From Pilaira anomala (taxonomy: Eukaryota; Mucoromycota; Mucoromycetes; Mucorales; Mucoraceae): a stretch of 64,000 nt of DNA. Where the stretch lies: NCBI GenBank assembly GCA_025716855.1, contig JAIXMQ010000086.1, forward strand, positions 26,863-90,862, written 5' to 3'. Positions within the stretch are counted from its first letter, which is position 1; each line of letters begins with the position of its first letter. The notes below the pieces were generated by a model that was not told where the DNA came from, did not search any database, and was given only the letters and a program-made list of their open reading frames with translations. This document shows, piece by piece, positions 13,425-24,597 of the stretch. The translations under genes and the position numbers were made by a program.

Positions 13425-14395
13425 ATGTTATCATCTACTACTTCTACCACACCATTATCCCCACCTGTAACCCCAAAAGAGTTCTTGAGAGAATCAAGTC
13501 ATTCATTAGAAGACGAAGTTTTACAATTACCTCCTGCTGCTTTCACAAGTCATCCTACCACACCTCCTCCAACTGATCTACGTCGTAAATCAAATGCACG
13601 TAGATACAGCCGAGCCATGTCAACCGCTGATAAAGATGCAATCACATTTAGAGATCCTTTTGCAGTTGAAGGAAACTTTTATTTAACCACACCTACCAAT
13701 CGCTCCAAATCAACACCACAAAGATCACCTTCCCCTTCAACAAGAGGAAGCTTCACAATGGATATATTCGAAGACATTATTGGTGCCAAAAATGGAAATT
13801 CTTCTGAGTTATCTAAGAAAAGACGGAACAGCAATATGGAGGAACAAATGGCGGAGCCTTCAGTCAGCCAACTACCAGTCTTTAGTACAGCCTCAATTTT
13901 AAATACGGAAAGACATGTTAAAAAATCAAAAACCGATGCTGCTGCTGCATACGATAAAGTTGACATTACAATGAGTGACGAAGAAGCATTTCAAAACCCG
14001 GATTGGATTCCTGATATGAATGTATTTGAACAACTTCCTTCTGTCAGGGTTGTTTGGAAAGGTAAATTCTAGAAGAAAATATTTTTTATATTTATCAATT
14101 AGTAACATATGTATCATTAGGTTCTCCCTTGGCTATTGATCATATGCCATATTACGAATTGTTACATCCTGGTGAAGTCAACATTGCTTCTACTTTACGT
14201 CTTACACCTGAACAATATTTAAAATGTAGACGTTCTCTTATTTTAGCAGCACAAGAATTCGATAAATTACATATCGCTTTTAGAAAATCAGATGCACAAA
14301 AATGTGTACGAATTGATGTAAACAAAACCAGCACGCTCTGGAGTGTGTTTAGTAGATTGGGCTGGTTCAATCCCAGATCTACATTAGATTCATGA
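13425..14395 (+). CDS. SWIRM-domain protein, Fun19/Laf type chromatin factor
   Basis: Two exons, 13425-14061 and 14121-14395, encode 303 aa. The first two thirds are disordered and rich in Ser, Thr and Pro with basic patches. The C-terminal 95 residues form a SWIRM domain of the Fun19 class: MPYYELLHPGEVNIASTLRL, then TPEQYLKCRRSLILAAQEF, then RKSDAQKCVRIDVNKTS and a final LGW. The intron falls at the start of the domain (WKGSP). In this family the SWIRM module contacts nucleosomes or DNA; the fission yeast members Laf1/Laf2 associate with the Clr6 histone deacetylase complex. A chromatin role here is inferred from the domain only. The ATG follows an A-run directly and opens the longest frame. 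Confidence 0.82.
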
Positions 14396-14836
14396 ATATA
14401 ACCAAACTCTTTTCACTATGTAAAAAAAACAACCCTTCACTTCAACAAGAAAAAAAATATACAAATCACCCTAATCTCAACTTGTCAATTCACGCCCTCC
14501 ATTATATATTTTTTTTTTCTTTCTTTCTTTCTTACACCTTATATATATGAACAAAAAAAAACAAAAACAAAACAAACCAAAAAAATATTTGTATGTTATA
14601 TATGTATATATCTTTTTTTTTTAAAAAAAAAACAAAATTCCCTGATGCAAACACATTCACTTTAAATAAACAAACTTTCCTCTCTTCTTTTTATATATAT
14701 AAATATATGTAATGGCGCTATCGTAAACTCTATATTTTTATTTGTTCGGTTCTCCTATGTACATACACTTCCCTTAATATGGTTTTAACCAATACCCCCT
14801 TATAAAAATAAAATAAAAGCACAAATCGTTTCTTTA

Positions 14837-14900
<64 letters not shown>

Positions 14901-14913
14901 ACTTTAAAGAAAA
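14396..14913. repeat. Intergenic 518 bp ending in a T50 tract upstream of the mannosyltransferase
   Basis: A/T-rich spacer with TATATAT clusters and an uninterrupted run of 50 T at 14848-14897, ending 16 nt before the ATG at 14914. No gene is seen. The tract is probably in the promoter or 5' UTR. Confidence 0.85.
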
Positions 14914-16080
14914 ATGACCTTTTCATTTGTAATGAATAGTAAAACATGGAAAAGGGTACTTGTACTTTGCACAATCCTTGTATTTATATTTATATTTTAT
15001 CTTTCAAGCATAAATTCAGGATCAGTTATGCTTAAAAAACAACAACAACAACAAAACATATGCAACCAAGAAAATAAAATTTTAAACAGAATTTTATCAT
15101 TAAATTCAGATAGTCAAATGAAGAAAATTAATAAATTTGTCAACTTGAATTTGATTACATCTTCTAGTAAATCAGCACAAAAGAATAAGGAACGAATTCT
15201 AGTTTTGACACCATTAAAAGATGCTGAGCCTTATCTTGACCGTTATTTCGAATTATTAGATAGAACAACCTACCCAAATCATTTAATCTCATTGGCTTTT
15301 TTAGTTTCGGATTCCTCTGATGATACAATCGCCTCTTTAGAGTATCATGTAAACCAAATTCAATCTCGTTCTACTTGGTGGAATAGTAAATTTGAATCTG
15401 TAAAGATATTTAAAAAGGATTTTGAGTTTAATTTATCAAATGAAGAAAGACACAAATATGATTTACAACCAAGAAGAAGAAGTATCATGGCAAAATCTCG
15501 TAACTGGTTACTATCAGCTGCTTTAACTCCCGATATTAGTTGGGTTGCTTGGGTTGATGTGGATGTAGTGGATTATCCGACAACTATCTTTCAAGATCTA
15601 ATGAGTGCAGATCAAGATGTTGTCGTACCGAATTGTTTATTAAACCGTGACGATAATGAATTTTGGGCATATGATAAAAATAATTGGCAAGAAACTGATG
15701 CTTCTTGGAAAATACAAGAAAATTTAGATCCGGATTTTGTCTTGCTGGAAGGTTATTATGAATTTCCAACTTATCGCTACCTGGTATATAAATATATTTA
15801 TAGGTTTTTTTTTATATTATATATTAACCTCGGCTTTGCTCATATATAGATGGTAGATATGCCTACCGAGGTTAGTCTTGATTATAAAGTACCTTTAGAT
15901 GGTGTGGGTGCCACATTTACACTTGTCAAAGCACATGTACATCGTGAAGGTGCCATCTTTCCTCCCTTTACCTACCAACATCAAGTAGAAACAGAGGGTT
16001 TCGCTAAAGTTGCAAAATCAATGGGATTTTCAGTATACGGCCTACCAGGATATATTATATATCATGTACAAAATCAATAA
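14914..16080 (+). CDS. GT62 mannosyltransferase, Mnn9/Van1/Anp1 family
   Basis: Two exons, 14914-15783 and 15850-16080, encode 366 aa. An N-terminal type II membrane anchor (about residues 12-30, VLVLCTILVFIFIFYLSS) is followed by a stem and the GT62 catalytic domain: ILVLTPLKDAEPYL, FLVSDSSDDTI, RRRSIMAKSRNWLLSAAL, and the DxD-type AWVDVDVVDYP. It closes with EGAIFPPFTYQHQVETEGFA and GLPGYIIYHV. In yeast these proteins sit in cis-Golgi mannan polymerase complexes and extend the alpha-1,6 backbone of N-glycans. Which of the three paralogue groups this belongs to cannot be told by eye. A second in-frame ATG at 14932 would still include the anchor. The stop lies 347 bp from the stop of the convergent AIG1-like gene. 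Confidence 0.85.
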
Positions 16081-16427
16081 TTAAGTCATCTTTTTTCATG
16101 TGTATATAAATATAAACACACATATACCTCTCCGTACATAACCTAATCACATACTTAGAACAAAACCTGTTAAGTACTTTTTTTATACACGAACAATAAA
16201 TCTTTTGTTTCTTTAGATACACGTATTATTTGTTTGTAAAGTATATTGATATTCACTACAGAAACGACACATACAGAAAGTTTATTTTACATAGTGATTG
16301 CAAAAATAGGCTCAATGTTTACATGGAGTTATATAAAATATTTTATTAAAAGATGTATGTAGATATTTTTAAGGCACTGCCAGGATATTATTAGAAAAAA
16401 TAAAAACAAAAGAGTTGCTCAAAATAA
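16081..16427. other. Spacer between convergent GT62 and AIG1-like genes
   Basis: AT-rich 3' flanking sequence with possible AATAAA signals near 16195. No gene is seen. Confidence 0.7.
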
Positions 16428-16542
16428 TTATTGCTTCTTCTTTCCATCTTGCTTTTGATCAACATCTTTCTTTGAGTGTATTAAAGCATGAACTTTGACA
16501 ACTATTAAACCATAAAATTAGTTTATATATCCTATACTTGTC

Positions 16543-16601
<59 letters not shown>

Positions 16602-17401
16602 TACTGGTTTTGTAAATACTAGCACCGCCCCAAGAGCAAACTAAGAAGAAAACAGCCCTTTGAGCATCGCTAAACTTGCTCAACAAAGGATAGACCCAAT
16701 AGCCGTTCTTTTCATAACATAAAGTTGCCCAGTAAAAGTAAGCAATACCAAAGATGTAAATGGATAAAATATGACTAGGAGTTCTCTTAAAGCCCTTGTT
16801 GTAAACCAACAAATCCAACAGACAAAAAACGGCAGGAGCTAAATGAATACTAAGGTCTAAAGTTAATGGCAAGTCGTATTCAAGTCCTTCGGGTAATAAT
16901 AAAGTTCTGTCGTACAAGACAATAGGCCAGTATAAAGCACTAATCAATCCTTCAATCTATTACTATTTGTCAGTTTTTTTTTTCTTTTGAAATTTGTGGT
17001 CTTATATAAAAAACTTACAGGTGCAGCAATAGCCGATAAAGTTTCATAAACGGCTATAATATTAAAAAAAAATGGTTAGAGTTTTTAACTTTCACACACT
17101 TACACTAAGCCCTTTCTCCTCCCTTGCTTTAATACTTACGTTTCAAGAAACCAGTTAATAAATTGATAATACGAACTATTAACGAAGCTGTAGCTATAGT
17201 AAGACCAATGATAGTCAAATACTAAAACAGTAAAACTTTGGTTAAATTTCTGTTATTGACGTGTTTTGACTAAAATCTATATATCACCTGGAATTGACCA
17301 CCATAACCTGGTAAAGGAATACCATATAAAACATTATATAGACCATAAAGGTTTATACAAAGACCTGTTGTAACAACTAAAAGGTTTGTAATATCCACCA
17401 T
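16428..17401 (-). CDS. AIG1/FAR-17a family multi-pass membrane protein, putative FAHFA-type hydrolase
   Basis: Five exons on the minus strand: 17401-17288, 17221-17140, 17053-17019, 16956-16605 and 16501-16428, giving 218 aa. About six hydrophobic segments are visible. Family signatures are GYGGQFQYLT followed by a membrane helix, where the Thr of YLT matches the nucleophile of human AIG1, and DLSIHLAPAVFCLLDLL, where the His matches the second catalytic residue. YFYWATLCYEKNGYWVYPLL is typical of the family. Human AIG1 and ADTRP hydrolyse fatty-acid esters of hydroxy fatty acids; substrates in fungi are unknown to me. A basic C-tail (KKDVDQKQDGKKKQ) could be an ER-retention type end. Intron 4 contains an A56 tract. 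An upstream in-frame ATG at 17473 would add 24 residues; the 17401 start fits the family length better. Confidence 0.82.
16544..16599. repeat. A56 homopolymer in the last intron of the AIG1-like gene
   Basis: An uninterrupted run of 56 A on the + strand (56 U in the pre-mRNA) begins five nucleotides past the exon 4 edge, right after the donor GTAAG. Together with the T50 at 14848 it is among the longest homopolymers in the window. Confidence 0.95.
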
Positions 17402-19154
17402 TATTTTAATATAAAGCAAAAAAAGACAAGAAGAGAAAAAACAATCTAAAATAAAAGCATGAACGTTGTTCAAAAGAAAAATAGAAAAAAATAACGTAAT
17501 ACGGTCACACCGGAGCTATGGTATCGCCGAATTGACTCGAAATAGATTGAACATGTTACAAATTTTTAGCTTCTCATTGGAAGGAAAGTAATACGTTTCG
17601 AATTCATACAAGATTTGGAATCTATAGATTATAAATACCATAATATCACAACACAATGTATGTAGCACGCAAATAATTTATATGTCCCTTAGATCTTATT
17701 TGATCATTATTAAAGTGTCATCTCTCCCTTCAATATGTTCAACTATTGGTAACACAAACATTCAGAATAAATTGTAGAGAATTGTTTATTTTCTTTTACA
17801 GCATGATTCTATTCACCCATTAAGCTGAGTCATCAATTCAGTACAAAAAATACGTTACTTGCAATCCAATCTTTATCTTTATCTTAAGGTAGAAGAGTGA
17901 AGAGTCCCGTTTCCATGGAGCAGAAGAAATAATAAAAAACAATAGAAAAAAATTAATTTCCTTTGCTTTAATGATAAAGGAGGATATAACTGCTAGATGG
18001 TGGAATGTTTATTACAAAAAATGAAGCAGAAAAATGAAGACAACGATGATAACTATTGGGTGCTCATACATCTGATTTTTGAAAAAAATCCACAGGGGCG
18101 GACTGGGCAATTTTTCAGTGGGGAAAGAGATTTCAGCCAATTAAATCATTTAAAACAAGTTTCAACCAATAAAAATGCCTTAGAAAGAAAGAAACTATTT
18201 ACTGACTTTTTAGATGATTGTATTGGCTGAAATTTTCCCATTAAAAAAAAGCCTTGGTCCTCTTTATTAAAAAAACTAATTAAGGTCGGTAAACACATAG
18301 CATAGCGCAATGGCTTCGCTACCGTAACTCGATGGTAGAATCAAAAGAGCTTGTTTTTTTAAAAAAAAGGGGGAGGTTTGGGGGAGGGAGAGGGAATGGG
18401 TGGGTGATGGAATTTCTCGTAAGTTAGGAAATCTAGGCGGGTGATGTTTAATGGTTCTCTAAGAACTACCCTTTTCTCCATTTACTAAATTCTATCAAGT
18501 GAATAATGGATTGTTGTAAGATAGTTTACATTTCGTCATTTTTGTAGTGTGAATTTATTTGTAGTTAATCCTTTAGTCGAATTTAATTCAAGACCTTGTA
18601 ACAGAGGACATGCTTTTAACATGTGCATAGAGTCACTTTAATGCAAAAGTATGTTACGGTCTGGGAAAGTGTTAAACCAACTTCCTTCTCCTGTCCATCG
18701 ATCCTTTCCTTACTAATCATATTGATCAAAGCATGTAAGCTTAATAGTTATTGTGGCGGTTGAGTCTATAAATATTAATATCCGTAAATCTTGAGCTTTT
18801 TCATCGACCCTTATTAAATGCTTGATAAAAAAAAAATTTTTTTGTTCCATATCCACCACCGTAGCTCCAAATTAAATGGTCTCATTAACAAAATTCCGTT
18901 CTATTCAATATTAACTATCTCATTCTCCAGACCGCTTCCTTTAAAAAAGAGTTCTTTTACCAAATGTGTCGTATTAATAATTATTCTAAAATGAAATTGG
19001 TTAAATGGGTATGAAACTACTGTGACATCTTTTTTTTTTTGTTTCGTTCAAACAAACATTTGCATTAATTATAACGCGGAGCTTGTCAAAGTCCGGTATT
19101 TTTAGAATATTTTTATATTTTATTCTGCATGATTCTCTCTTTTACTTTTGAAGT
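17402..19154. other. 1.75-kb divergent intergenic region with transposon-end-like repeats
   Basis: The region separates the divergent AIG1-like and calcineurin genes. It contains the inverted-repeat element described at 18092-18243 and a GC-richer block at 18360-18460 whose end is repeated near 62.7 kb. A 77-codon frame at 17997-18230 overlaps the element and is probably spurious. No other gene is seen. Confidence 0.6.
18092..18243. mobile_element. Degenerate MITE-like element with internal inverted repeat and hAT-like end
   Basis: The sequence starts CAGGGGCGGACTGGGC, which looks like a hAT terminal end (CAGGGGCGG type). Inside, GGGAAAGAGATTTCAGCCAA near 18119 is mirrored by TTGGCTGAAATTTTCCC near 18223-18239, giving inverted arms of about 25-30 bp around a centre of about 75 bp. 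A second diverged copy of the GGGGCGGACTGG-type end, inverted, lies near 63350-63380. No transposase is present, so it would be non-autonomous. The family assignment is inferred from the termini only; a clear 8-bp target duplication was not found. Confidence 0.45.
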
Positions 19155-21247
19155 ATGTCAAATATAGCCATCACAACAAACTTGCCCGAAAATGACTCTT
19201 CCTTATATAAACTGGAAGATGGAACCGTCGTGAATACCAAAGATCGTATTTGTAAAAGTAAATAAAACAGTATAAAACATATATATTGCACAAAAATACC
19301 CACAAATTTTCATATATAGATGTGGAAGCACCTGCATATCAGAAGCCTACAAATCAAGAACTCTGGTCAACCGAACAACCAGGGCTTCCTAACCTTTTAT
19401 TTTTAAAGGAGCACTTTAGAAGAGAAGGTCGACTTACAGAAGAACAAGCTTTATATATTTTAAATTCAACAAACGACTTGTTAAAAAACGAACCCAACTT
19501 ATTACGCATTTCTGCACCCATAACTGTTTGTGGCGATGTTCACGGGCAGTACTATGATGTTTTGAAACTGTTTGAAGTTGGTGGAGATCCCTCCGAAACT
19601 AGATATTTGTTTCTAGGTGATTATGTGGATCGTGGTTATTTTTCAATTGAGGTAGAACTAGACTTTTGATTTTACGTTATATATAACCGACCTTTTCTTT
19701 TAGTGTGTATTATATCTTTGGGCCCATAAGATGTGGTATCCAAATTCTTTTTTTCTTTTACGTGGTAACCATGAATGTAGACATTTGACTGAATATTTTA
19801 CGTTTAAATTGGAATGTAAATAGATTTTGCTTTTTTTTTTCTAACATATTGAACTGAATTTTTATATTTAGGTAAAAAGAAATATTCAGAAAAAGTGTAT
19901 GATGCAGTCATGACGTGCTTTGATAGTCTTCCTTTAGCCGCAGTAGTAAATAATCAATTTCTTTGTGTACATGGTGGTCTTTCTCCCGAATTAGCGACGT
20001 TAAAAGACATTGAAGATGTAATTTGCTCGATTTTCTTTTTTATAAAAAACTAATATCTTTATATGTAGATTCATCGGTTTAAAGAGACCCCGACTAGTGG
20101 CTTAATGTGTGATTTACTTTGGGCAGATCCCTTTGAAGAATTTGATTATGATACAGGATCTAAATTTGAGCCGAACAGTGTACGCGGTTGCTCTTACTTT
20201 TTTAGGTATTTATTTTTTTTTCTTTTTTACAATTTAGTTTTTTAAGACAACAGTTTCTAGCTATCGTGCTGCCTGTAACTTTTTAGAAAAAAATAACCTT
20301 TTGTCAATTATTCGTGCTCACGAAGCTCAAGCAAATGGGTAACTATTTATACTCCAGGTTAAAACTTGAAACAAGGGCTTATATTTTGTATGTATTACAG
20401 GTACCGTATGTATCGTAAGAGTAAAGCCACCGGATTCCCTGCATTGATGACAATTTTTTCAGCACCCAACTATATAGATGTATATAACAATAAAGCAGCC
20501 ATACTTCGATACGACAAAAGTGTACTTAATATTCGACAATTTAATGCCACCCCTCATCCGTATTGGTTACCCAATTTTATGAACGTATTCAATTGGAGTT
20601 TACCTTTTGTTGGTGAAAAGAGTATGTAATATTTTTTTTAAAAGACTCGGCCTCTTTTTTGCTAATTTATTTATTTAGTTACAACAATGCTCCTGGGTAT
20701 TTTGAATATTTGCTCACAAGAAGAGCTAGCAGCTTCGCCTGAAGAAAAGGAAAGGGAAACACCTGTTGTCATTGTACCTAATTCCGCTGATATGTCACAA
20801 GAGCAAAGGCGCCAAATTATCAAGAATAAGATACTGGCAATTGGGAAAATATCGCGTTCTTTCTCTGTACTTCGAGAAAATTCGGAACTTGTTATGGAAC
20901 TCAAGAATCTATCTGGTACAGGTAAATTGCCTACAGGAACTTTAGGGTTAGGATCTGAAGGAATTCGTAAAGGTAAGTTAAGATGAAAAATGGAGTATGG
21001 AAGTTAAATTTTTTTCTCCTAATTTTTTTTAGCGATTACTACATTTGAAGAAGCTAAACGCTCTGATATTGAAAACGAACGCTTACCTCCTACTTCAAGA
21101 GAATCTATGGATGCTATTCATCAAGAGAATACTACTGAAAAACTTCGATATGCATTAGTTAAAAAAGATGAGAGCATATCTCTAATGGCAGATGTCATTG
21201 CATCAGTTCCTGAACGTACATCACACTCCTCTAAATCTCAAATATAA
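19155..21247 (+). CDS. CNA1: Calcineurin catalytic subunit A (Ca2+/calmodulin-dependent PP2B phosphatase)
   Basis: Nine exons: 19155-19257, 19320-19651, 19704-19815, 19872-20017, 20069-20205, 20261-20338, 20401-20621, 20679-20972 and 21033-21247, giving 545 aa. Metallophosphatase motifs are all present: [48 protein letters not shown] and [15 protein letters not shown]. After the catalytic core come the calcineurin B-binding helix, the calmodulin-binding helix ([19 protein letters not shown]) and an autoinhibitory segment ([20 protein letters not shown]), so the enzyme is complete and regulated. With calcineurin B it dephosphorylates Crz1-type factors. In Mucor, calcineurin is known to control the yeast-hypha switch and is the target of FK506 and cyclosporin. 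Exon 1 was chosen so that the N-terminus flows into KNVEAP; its exact splice is the least certain part. NOP4 starts only 172 bp downstream. Confidence 0.9.
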
Positions 21248-21419
21248 AATAAAAATTCCCTTTTTGAATGTGTTTGACAGGTTTATGCAATTTGAACAGG
21301 TGACTGCTTGTCATTACTTCAGCCACTTGCACTCGTTTAGAAAGCTCTAATGGAATTTTCTTTTTTTTATACATAATTTTTCACTTTATATCTCTTCTCG
21401 ATCGATTTAATATAAAAAA

Positions 21420-23921
21420 ATGTCAGAAGAAGTTATTGAAAACAAAGAATTCACCAAGAAGATCAACAAGAGGGTATCTTCTGCAGACCCTAATGCCAAG
21501 TTAACTCTATTTGTTAGAGGTCTTCCCTTCGATGCCACCAGTAAAGATCTCGAAGATTTCTTTGGTGAAATTGGACCTATTAGAAAGTGTTTCGTTGTAA
21601 CCGATCGATCCACCGAAGAAGAAAAAGCCGAGAAAAGAATACCTCTTAAGAATAAAGGTTTCGGTTATGTTCATTATGCCTTAGAAGAAGATGCTAAGAC
21701 AGCCATGACCAAGTTGAAACAAGTCAAATTCATGGGACGCAAGTTAAATATTGAACTTGCCAAGCGTAAGTCTGAAACTTTCGATAGAAATAAGGTTGAA
21801 GCTCCTGTTGCTGCTCCTGTTGAAGTTGAACCCAAGAAACCCGCAGAACCTTTAAACTTTGATGTTAATGCTCGTTTGATTGTTCGTAACTTACCTTGGA
21901 AGTACAGAGAAGCCGATTTAAAGAAATTATTTGAGGCTTATGGTAATGTCCATGATCTCAAGTTACCTCGTAAGTATGAGGGTGGTCCTCTCCGTGGTTT
22001 TGCTTTTATTCAATACGAAAAGGTCGAGGATGCTAAAGCTGTAAGTATATCATATAAATCATATTTTACATTTTTTTTTCTAATCCCCTTTTTTCTTAAA
22101 AAGGCTATGGATGGTATGAATGCCACTGAGCATGCTGGTAGAACTATTGCTGTCGATTGGTCTATTCCTAAGGGTAAATACCGTGAGATCGAAGAAAAAG
22201 AAGCTGCCACTACTCAAGCTGCTGTTCCTGAAACTGAAGATGCTGAAATGAAGGAAGCTAGTGATGAAAGCAGTGATGATGATGAAGAAGAGGATAAAGA
22301 GGATAGCGATGAAGAATCTAACAGCGATGAAGAAGAAAATGATGATAGCGAAAATGATAACAGTGAAAATGAAGGTGATGAAGACGTTGATGCTAGAAAA
22401 GCTAAGAAGATGACTGGTCCTACATCTGCTGATGGTACCACTTTATTTATTCGTAATCTTTTATTTGAATCTACTGAAGAAGATTTGAAGGAATTGTAAG
22501 TATTGATATCAGAAAGATAAAGCAATATCTGTGCTTACTAAAGAAATAATGATAACGCTAGATTTAAACAATGGGGATCCGTTCTTTATGCAAAGATCAC
22601 TAGAGATCCAGTTACCAAGTTATCTCGTGGTACTGGTTTTGTTTGTATGCGTAAGAAGGAAGATGTCGATGAAATTTTAGAAGCCGCAGAAAGACTTCGC
22701 ACCATTTCACAAAAGGATGAAAACAACGATACCGAAGCTATGAATCAATTACTTTCTAAGCGTGAAAAGAAGAAGAAGGGTTTAATGTATAAAAGTATTA
22801 TTACACCTGAATCCGGATCTGGTGATGGTTCTAAATTCACACTTCACGGTCGTGTGTTAGAAGTGACATTGGCTGTAGATCGTACACAAGCTAAAGAAAT
22901 CAAGGACGCAAACTTATCACAAAAGAGAAAAGAAGATAAACGTAATCTTTACTTAATGCGTGAAGGTGTTGTGTTCCCCAATACACCTGCTGCAGAAACT
23001 ATGACGCCTGCTGAATTATCAAAACGTCAATTATCCTTCTCTAGCAGAAAGAAGCTTATTAGTAGTAACCCCGCCTTGTATATATCCAGAACTCGTCTTT
23101 CCATTCGTAATTTACCTATCAAGGTGACTGATACCGATCTTAGAGCCCTTGGTATGAGTAGTATTTCTAAATTCAAGAACCAAGTGAAGGCTGGCGAACG
23201 TACTGATCTTACTAAAGACGAGAAGGAAGATGGATGGCATTTATTACCTCGTGTCAAACAAGCTAAAATTATTAGAAGCAAGGATAGAATTGATACTGCC
23301 ACAAATGAATTACGTTCCAAGGGTTACGGTTTCTTGGAATTCAACACACATTCTCATGCTTTAGCAGCTTTAAGATATCTTAATAACAATCCGGATATCT
23401 TTGAAGGAAAGAGATTAATTGTCGAATTCTCATTAGAAAATAAGGATGTTACAGATAGAAGAGAACAAAGAACTGATGGTAATAGACCTGATGATCGTAA
23501 TGGAAAGAGAAGCTTTGAAGGTGGTGACGATAATTATGCCAAGAGACAAAGAACTGACGACTCAAACGATCGTGGAGGCCGCGGTGGTTTTGGCGGTGAC
23601 CGTGGAGGTCGTGGTGGTTTCGGTGGTGATCGTGGAGGTCGTGGTGGTTTCGGTGGTGATCGTGGAGGCCGTGGTGGCCGTGGTGGCTTCGGTAGTGATC
23701 GTGGAGGCCGTGGAGATCGTAACAGTTTTGGAGATGATCGCGGTGGTCGTGGAGGTCGTGGAGGCTCTCGTGGTGGTCGTGGCGGTTTTGGTGGTGATCG
23801 CGGTGATCGTGATGGAGGTCGTGGTGGCTTCAGCGGTGGTCGTGGTGGCCGTGGTGGCTCTCGTGGTGGCCGTGGTGGCTCTCGAGGTGGACGCGGTGGA
23901 TCTCGTGGTGGTCGTAGTTAA
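21420..23921 (+). CDS. NOP4: Nop4/RBM28-like nucleolar RNA-binding protein with RGG tail
   Basis: Three exons, 21420-22040, 22104-22495 and 22562-23921, encode 790 aa. Four RRMs are visible: RRM1 (LTLFVRGLPFDATSKDLEDF, RNP1 KGFGYVHY), RRM2 (ARLIVRNLPWKYREADLKKL, RNP1 RGFAFIQY), RRM3 (TTLFIRNLLFESTEEDLKEL, RNP1 RGTGFVCM) and a C-terminal RRM4 (TRLSIRNLPIKV, RNP1 KGYGFLEF). A long acidic D/E/S stretch lies between RRM2 and RRM3. The last 110 residues are FGGDRGGRGG-type RGG repeats, which are not part of yeast Nop4. Nop4/RBM28 is needed for 60S subunit maturation in the nucleolus. Intron 1 is 63 nt and has no stop in frame, so retained transcripts would stay open. Codon use is biased (GGT, CGT), suggesting high expression. 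Confidence 0.87.
22041..22103 (+). other. Frame-preserving 63-nt intron in NOP4
   Basis: GTAAGT donor and AAAAAG acceptor are present and splicing restores RRM2 (EKVEDAKA-AMDGMNA). The intron length is a multiple of three and contains no stop, so retention would insert 21 mostly hydrophobic residues into RRM2. Confidence 0.8.
23573..23918 (+). repeat. Tandem GGT/CGT-rich repeats encoding RGG boxes
   Basis: Imperfect repeats of 9-30 bp coding for GGRGGFGGDRGGRGG-like units form the NOP4 C-terminus. The base composition is markedly GC-richer than the surroundings. Confidence 0.9.
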
Positions 23922-24597
23922 ATCTTCTCATTCCAAAAAAATAATATAATAGCATAAAAAGTAAATAAATAGATTCATGTTTTTTTTAATGATTATCATG
24001 TAAAAAAAAAAAAAAAGGACCCAACTCTTTTACTACCTGTGGTTTTTTACTTGTTGATGATTCAAGCATTTATAATATATCGTACTCATCTGATAGTTAT
24101 ACATATAACATAAGAAACTAATTACTAATTCACAGGGTTTGATACATATAGTATGTATAATAAAATCTCAGAGCTCGTGAGAAAGTAATCAAGTTGATGA
24201 TTGACTAATAACCCAACTATTGTTTATAGGAAATGGAAGTGATGTACAAGTTTGTCTGTAAGGATCAATTTGTAATACATACATAATTGGATTTGATTGT
24301 TTTGAGCAAGTTATGTTTCTTTTAGCAGAGGTTTAGTTTACTGTATCGCAAGCAAAAAGATCAACAAGCTTCAATGAAGTAAAGTGATTATTTATTTAAA
24401 AAACAATCATAATGTGAAGTTTTTATCTTCATTCATAGTTAAAAAAAAAGTGTCTTTATAAATGTAGTCATCAATTTTATTATTTTAGTTATATTTATTA
24501 ATCTGAGGAAATAAAACAACTTTAAATTAAACATTTAAAAGACTTTTTTATAGTATAAAATAGTTTTTTTAAACAATTTATTTATTATTATAATTAG
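23922..24597. other. 676-bp gap between NOP4 and the hairpin-rich ORF
   Basis: AT-rich 3' flank. No ORF, RNA gene or repeat could be recognised. Confidence 0.6.

Noticed and set aside
17997..18230. 77-codon ORF in the divergent gap
   Set aside because: It overlaps the inverted-repeat element, is low in recognisable structure, and has no splice or promoter context.
22214..22525. Ser-rich minus-strand frame opposite NOP4
   Set aside because: It is the antisense shadow of the acidic Asp/Glu/Ser codons of NOP4 (GAT/GAA repeats), with no independent features.
23446..23949. Long Val-rich + strand frame over the RGG repeats
   Set aside because: Frame-shifted reading of GGT/CGT repeats in the NOP4 tail. 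Composition is pure repeat bias.
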